DNA of 31,434 bases from the IMG/VR virus record IMGVR_UViG_3300037245_004848, positions 1-31,434 of that record; one strand, 5' to 3'. The position numbers were made by a program, and so were the translations under genes. This document shows, one piece after another, positions 30,023-31,434 of this stretch. The notes beneath the pieces are model-generated. The model made no database searches, had not been told where the DNA came from, and saw only the letters and a program-made list of their open reading frames with translations. Position 1 is the first letter of the stretch; each line of letters begins with the position of its first letter. Origin of the DNA: a virus.

Positions 30023-30077
30023 GTTTTTACATTATTTTATTAATAATGTTCTTTTAGTTTACAAAATGGAGGAAAAT

Positions 30078-30431
30078 ATGTATAATGAATACTCGAAGGA
30101 AATAAATTACTTTGCAAGCAAAGAACTATATTTGCATTCTATTGATAAAATAGATGTGGAAAGACTAGCTTTTCTTTATGTAATAGCTCATCCCATTCAT
30201 ACTGTAACAACTATAGATTGTCAGTTAAATAATCTAATGTTGAGTTTTTATAGCGGTAAAACTAATGTTGAGTCTATTGGTGGAGAGATTTTAGATGTAA
30301 TTCACAAATATATAATAGAAAGAATAGAACTTGATCTGGATGATGAAATATCATCGTTGAGTTGGGAGAAAGTGTTAAATTTTAACACTTTATTAAAAAA
30401 GGAAATTAAAAATAACGCAGGGAGAGAATAA
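30078..30431 (+). CDS. Unknown protein, first gene of the rightward operon
   Basis: 117 residues from the ATG at 30078, chosen because GGAGG lies 6 bases upstream and because the earlier in-frame ATG at 30021 falls inside the promoter. Not recognised. It appears mostly helical (KEINYFASKELYLHSIDKID, VERLAFLYVIAHPIHTVT, GEILDVIHKYIIERIELDLD), with an acidic later part. It is followed after 2 bases by the next gene. Being the first gene after a strong, probably controlled promoter suggests an early role. Confidence 0.65.
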   Translation: MYNEYSKEINYFASKELYLHSIDKIDVERLAFLYVIAHPIHTVTTIDCQLNNLMLSFYSGKTNVESIGGEILDVIHKYIIERIELDLDDEISSLSWEKVLNFNTLLKKEIKNNAGRE

Positions 30432-30433
30432 AA

Positions 30434-30748
30434 ATGAACAACTACAGCGACTCTTTAAGACATTTAATGTTTACAAAAAAGAAACTATCTGATATTTCTG
30501 AAGACGAAAGGAGGGAACTTTATAAATTATACATTAAACGATTTGGATTTGTTATTTTTGCGAATGAATCTGTCGAAAATCTGGTAATTGATATGTTTTC
30601 AGATAACCCCAGTTACAAACACGATAATAAAATAATTGAGAATTTTAAAAAAACCATTTCTAGTGCAGTTGACAATGATTTAATTAGATATTTTAAAGCT
30701 GAAAGCGAATTTAAATCATCGTCTAAAAATAACGAAAAACCATTTTAA
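30434..30748 (+). CDS. Unknown helical protein
   Basis: 104 residues, not recognised. It looks helical and charged ([20 protein letters not shown] then [20 protein letters not shown]), with a Ser/Lys-rich end. The binding site GGGAGAG lies in the end of the previous gene, 2 bases away, so they are one transcript. The next gene is csrA, 23 bases on. Small helical partners of this kind could be regulators, but nothing in the sequence says so. Confidence 0.6.
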   Translation: MNNYSDSLRHLMFTKKKLSDISEDERRELYKLYIKRFGFVIFANESVENLVIDMFSDNPSYKHDNKIIENFKKTISSAVDNDLIRYFKAESEFKSSSKNNEKPF

Positions 30749-30771
30749 TCATAAATAACAAGGAGGATAAT

Positions 30772-31020
30772 ATGCTTGTTTTAACGAGAGGTATAGGAGA
30801 AAGAATTATAATTGGCGAAGACATATTAATAACTGTTATAGATTTTATATCAAGCAGAGTTCGAATAGGAATCTTAGCTCCTAAAGATGTTTCTGTTCAT
30901 CGTGAAGAGATTTTTAACAGAATAAAAAAAGAACGTGAATTTTTAAATGAACAGTATAATAATAAAGATACAATCAAATTTGATGTGGAAGAAGATAATT
31001 TATCAAATGGAAACAAATAA
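30772..31020 (+). CDS. csrA: CsrA-family translational regulator
   Basis: 82 residues. Residues 1-54 match Csr[42 protein letters not shown]44 in VHREEI and the N-terminal LTR with R6, which bind RNA in CsrA, are both present. CsrA dimers bind GGA motifs near ribosome binding sites and block or stabilise messages. E. coli CsrA has 61 residues; this copy has an extra acidic tail of about 20 ([16 protein letters not shown]). An excellent binding site (AAGGAGGA) lies 6 bases upstream. As a phage-borne copy it may redirect host expression or control phage messages; that is inferred, though CsrA copies on mobile elements are known in other bacteria. Confidence 0.95.
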   Translation: MLVLTRGIGERIIIGEDILITVIDFISSRVRIGILAPKDVSVHREEIFNRIKKEREFLNEQYNNKDTIKFDVEEDNLSNGNK

Positions 31021-31035
31021 AGGAGAATTAATATT

Positions 31036-31434
31036 ATGAAGAAAGACATTGTTGGAATATTTTTTAACAGAATAATTTTATTAGGTATAGTGGTCGATAC
31101 ATATGTTAAAGAGGGAGAGGACTCAAAGATAATAATAGAAACCATTAAATTTTCAGAAACAATGAAGACAGAGATAAAAACTATTATATTCAACACTCCT
31201 GTTATTGGAGCATTTATTGAAAAAAATATTGAAAAGGGAGATGTTGTTCATATTACTGGAATATATCAGATGGATAACTTTACAACAAATAATGCACGAA
31301 CGCTTGCTTTTGCTGATAAAGATGGTTGTGAATTAAGAAATAAAAAAAATGAATCCCTTGTTGTGTTAGGAGAGGAGATTTGTATTGTAAACGGGAAAAG
31401 TTCTTCTTATTTGTTTTTATCTCCCAAACAATAA
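31036..31434 (+). CDS. Possible single-stranded DNA-binding (SSB-like) OB-fold protein
   Basis: 132 residues, ending exactly at the window edge with TAA. Residues 10-22 (FNRIILLGIVVDT) resemble the SSB start (N-VxLIGxL), and 64-81 (NIEKGDVVHITGIYQMDNF) resembles the SSB strand-4 motif (KGxxVxVxGxLxxxxW). Between are alternating beta-strands, so an OB fold is plausible. The acidic C-terminal tip of bacterial SSB is missing. The binding site AGGAG is 10 bases upstream. An SSB-like role would fit a phage encoding RecT and RusA-like enzymes, but the match is weak. Confidence 0.5.
   Translation: MKKDIVGIFFNRIILLGIVVDTYVKEGEDSKIIIETIKFSETMKTEIKTIIFNTPVIGAFIEKNIEKGDVVHITGIYQMDNFTTNNARTLAFADKDGCELRNKKNESLVVLGEEICIVNGKSSSYLFLSPKQ

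Noticed and set aside
30021-30077. Upstream in-frame ATG as start of the first rightward gene
   Set aside because: It falls within the -10 box and before the expected transcript start, and it has no binding site; the ATG at 30078 has GGAGG.

Overview
The window is part of the genome (free phage or prophage) of an AT-rich tailed phage with a short-tailed, P22-like virion. The leftward structural genes follow the P22 order: small terminase, large terminase, portal, scaffold, coat, gp4-like adaptor, gp10-like tail plug, a gp26-position protein, three ejection-type proteins, then fibres. The host is probably a low-GC Gram-negative bacterium; the CsrA, HU/IHF and RusA homologues fit this, but nothing fixes the genus. 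Both window edges coincide with gene boundaries, so the genome continues on both sides.

Layout: (1) 1-3994, plus strand: three small proteins with a C-terminal membrane segment, a RecT-family annealing protein, then a tightly packed run of short pentapeptide-repeat proteins with a shared header, a 53-residue membrane protein and two relatives that have lost repeats. (2) 3995-4101: a convergent gap holding a 12-bp inverted repeat with a nested hairpin. (3) 4102-6327, minus strand: a 53-residue membrane protein, a RusA-like resolvase, a possible zinc-binding protein, a gap full of related palindromic repeats, a serine recombinase and an HU/IHF-like protein. (4) 6466-6726: one isolated plus-strand gene. 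(5) 6731-29872, minus strand: about 23 kb of packaging, head, ejection and tail-fibre genes, many joined by ATGA or TAATG overlaps. (6) 29873-30077: a divergent control region with one promoter in each direction, each with a different palindrome in its -35/-10 spacer. (7) 30078-31434, plus strand: two unknown proteins, a CsrA homologue and an SSB-like OB-fold candidate.

The leftward promoter probably drives the late (virion) operon. The rightward promoter drives a short, probably early, operon carrying a phage copy of the global translational regulator CsrA. RecT, the RusA-like protein and the SSB-like protein suggest phage-encoded recombination; HU/IHF and the serine recombinase suggest DNA bending and site-specific recombination. 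No lysis cassette, tyrosine integrase, repressor or replication helicase is recognisable here. With the small genes added and several starts corrected, no stretch longer than about 300 bases lacks a gene. No tRNA, rRNA, CRISPR array or insertion sequence was seen.
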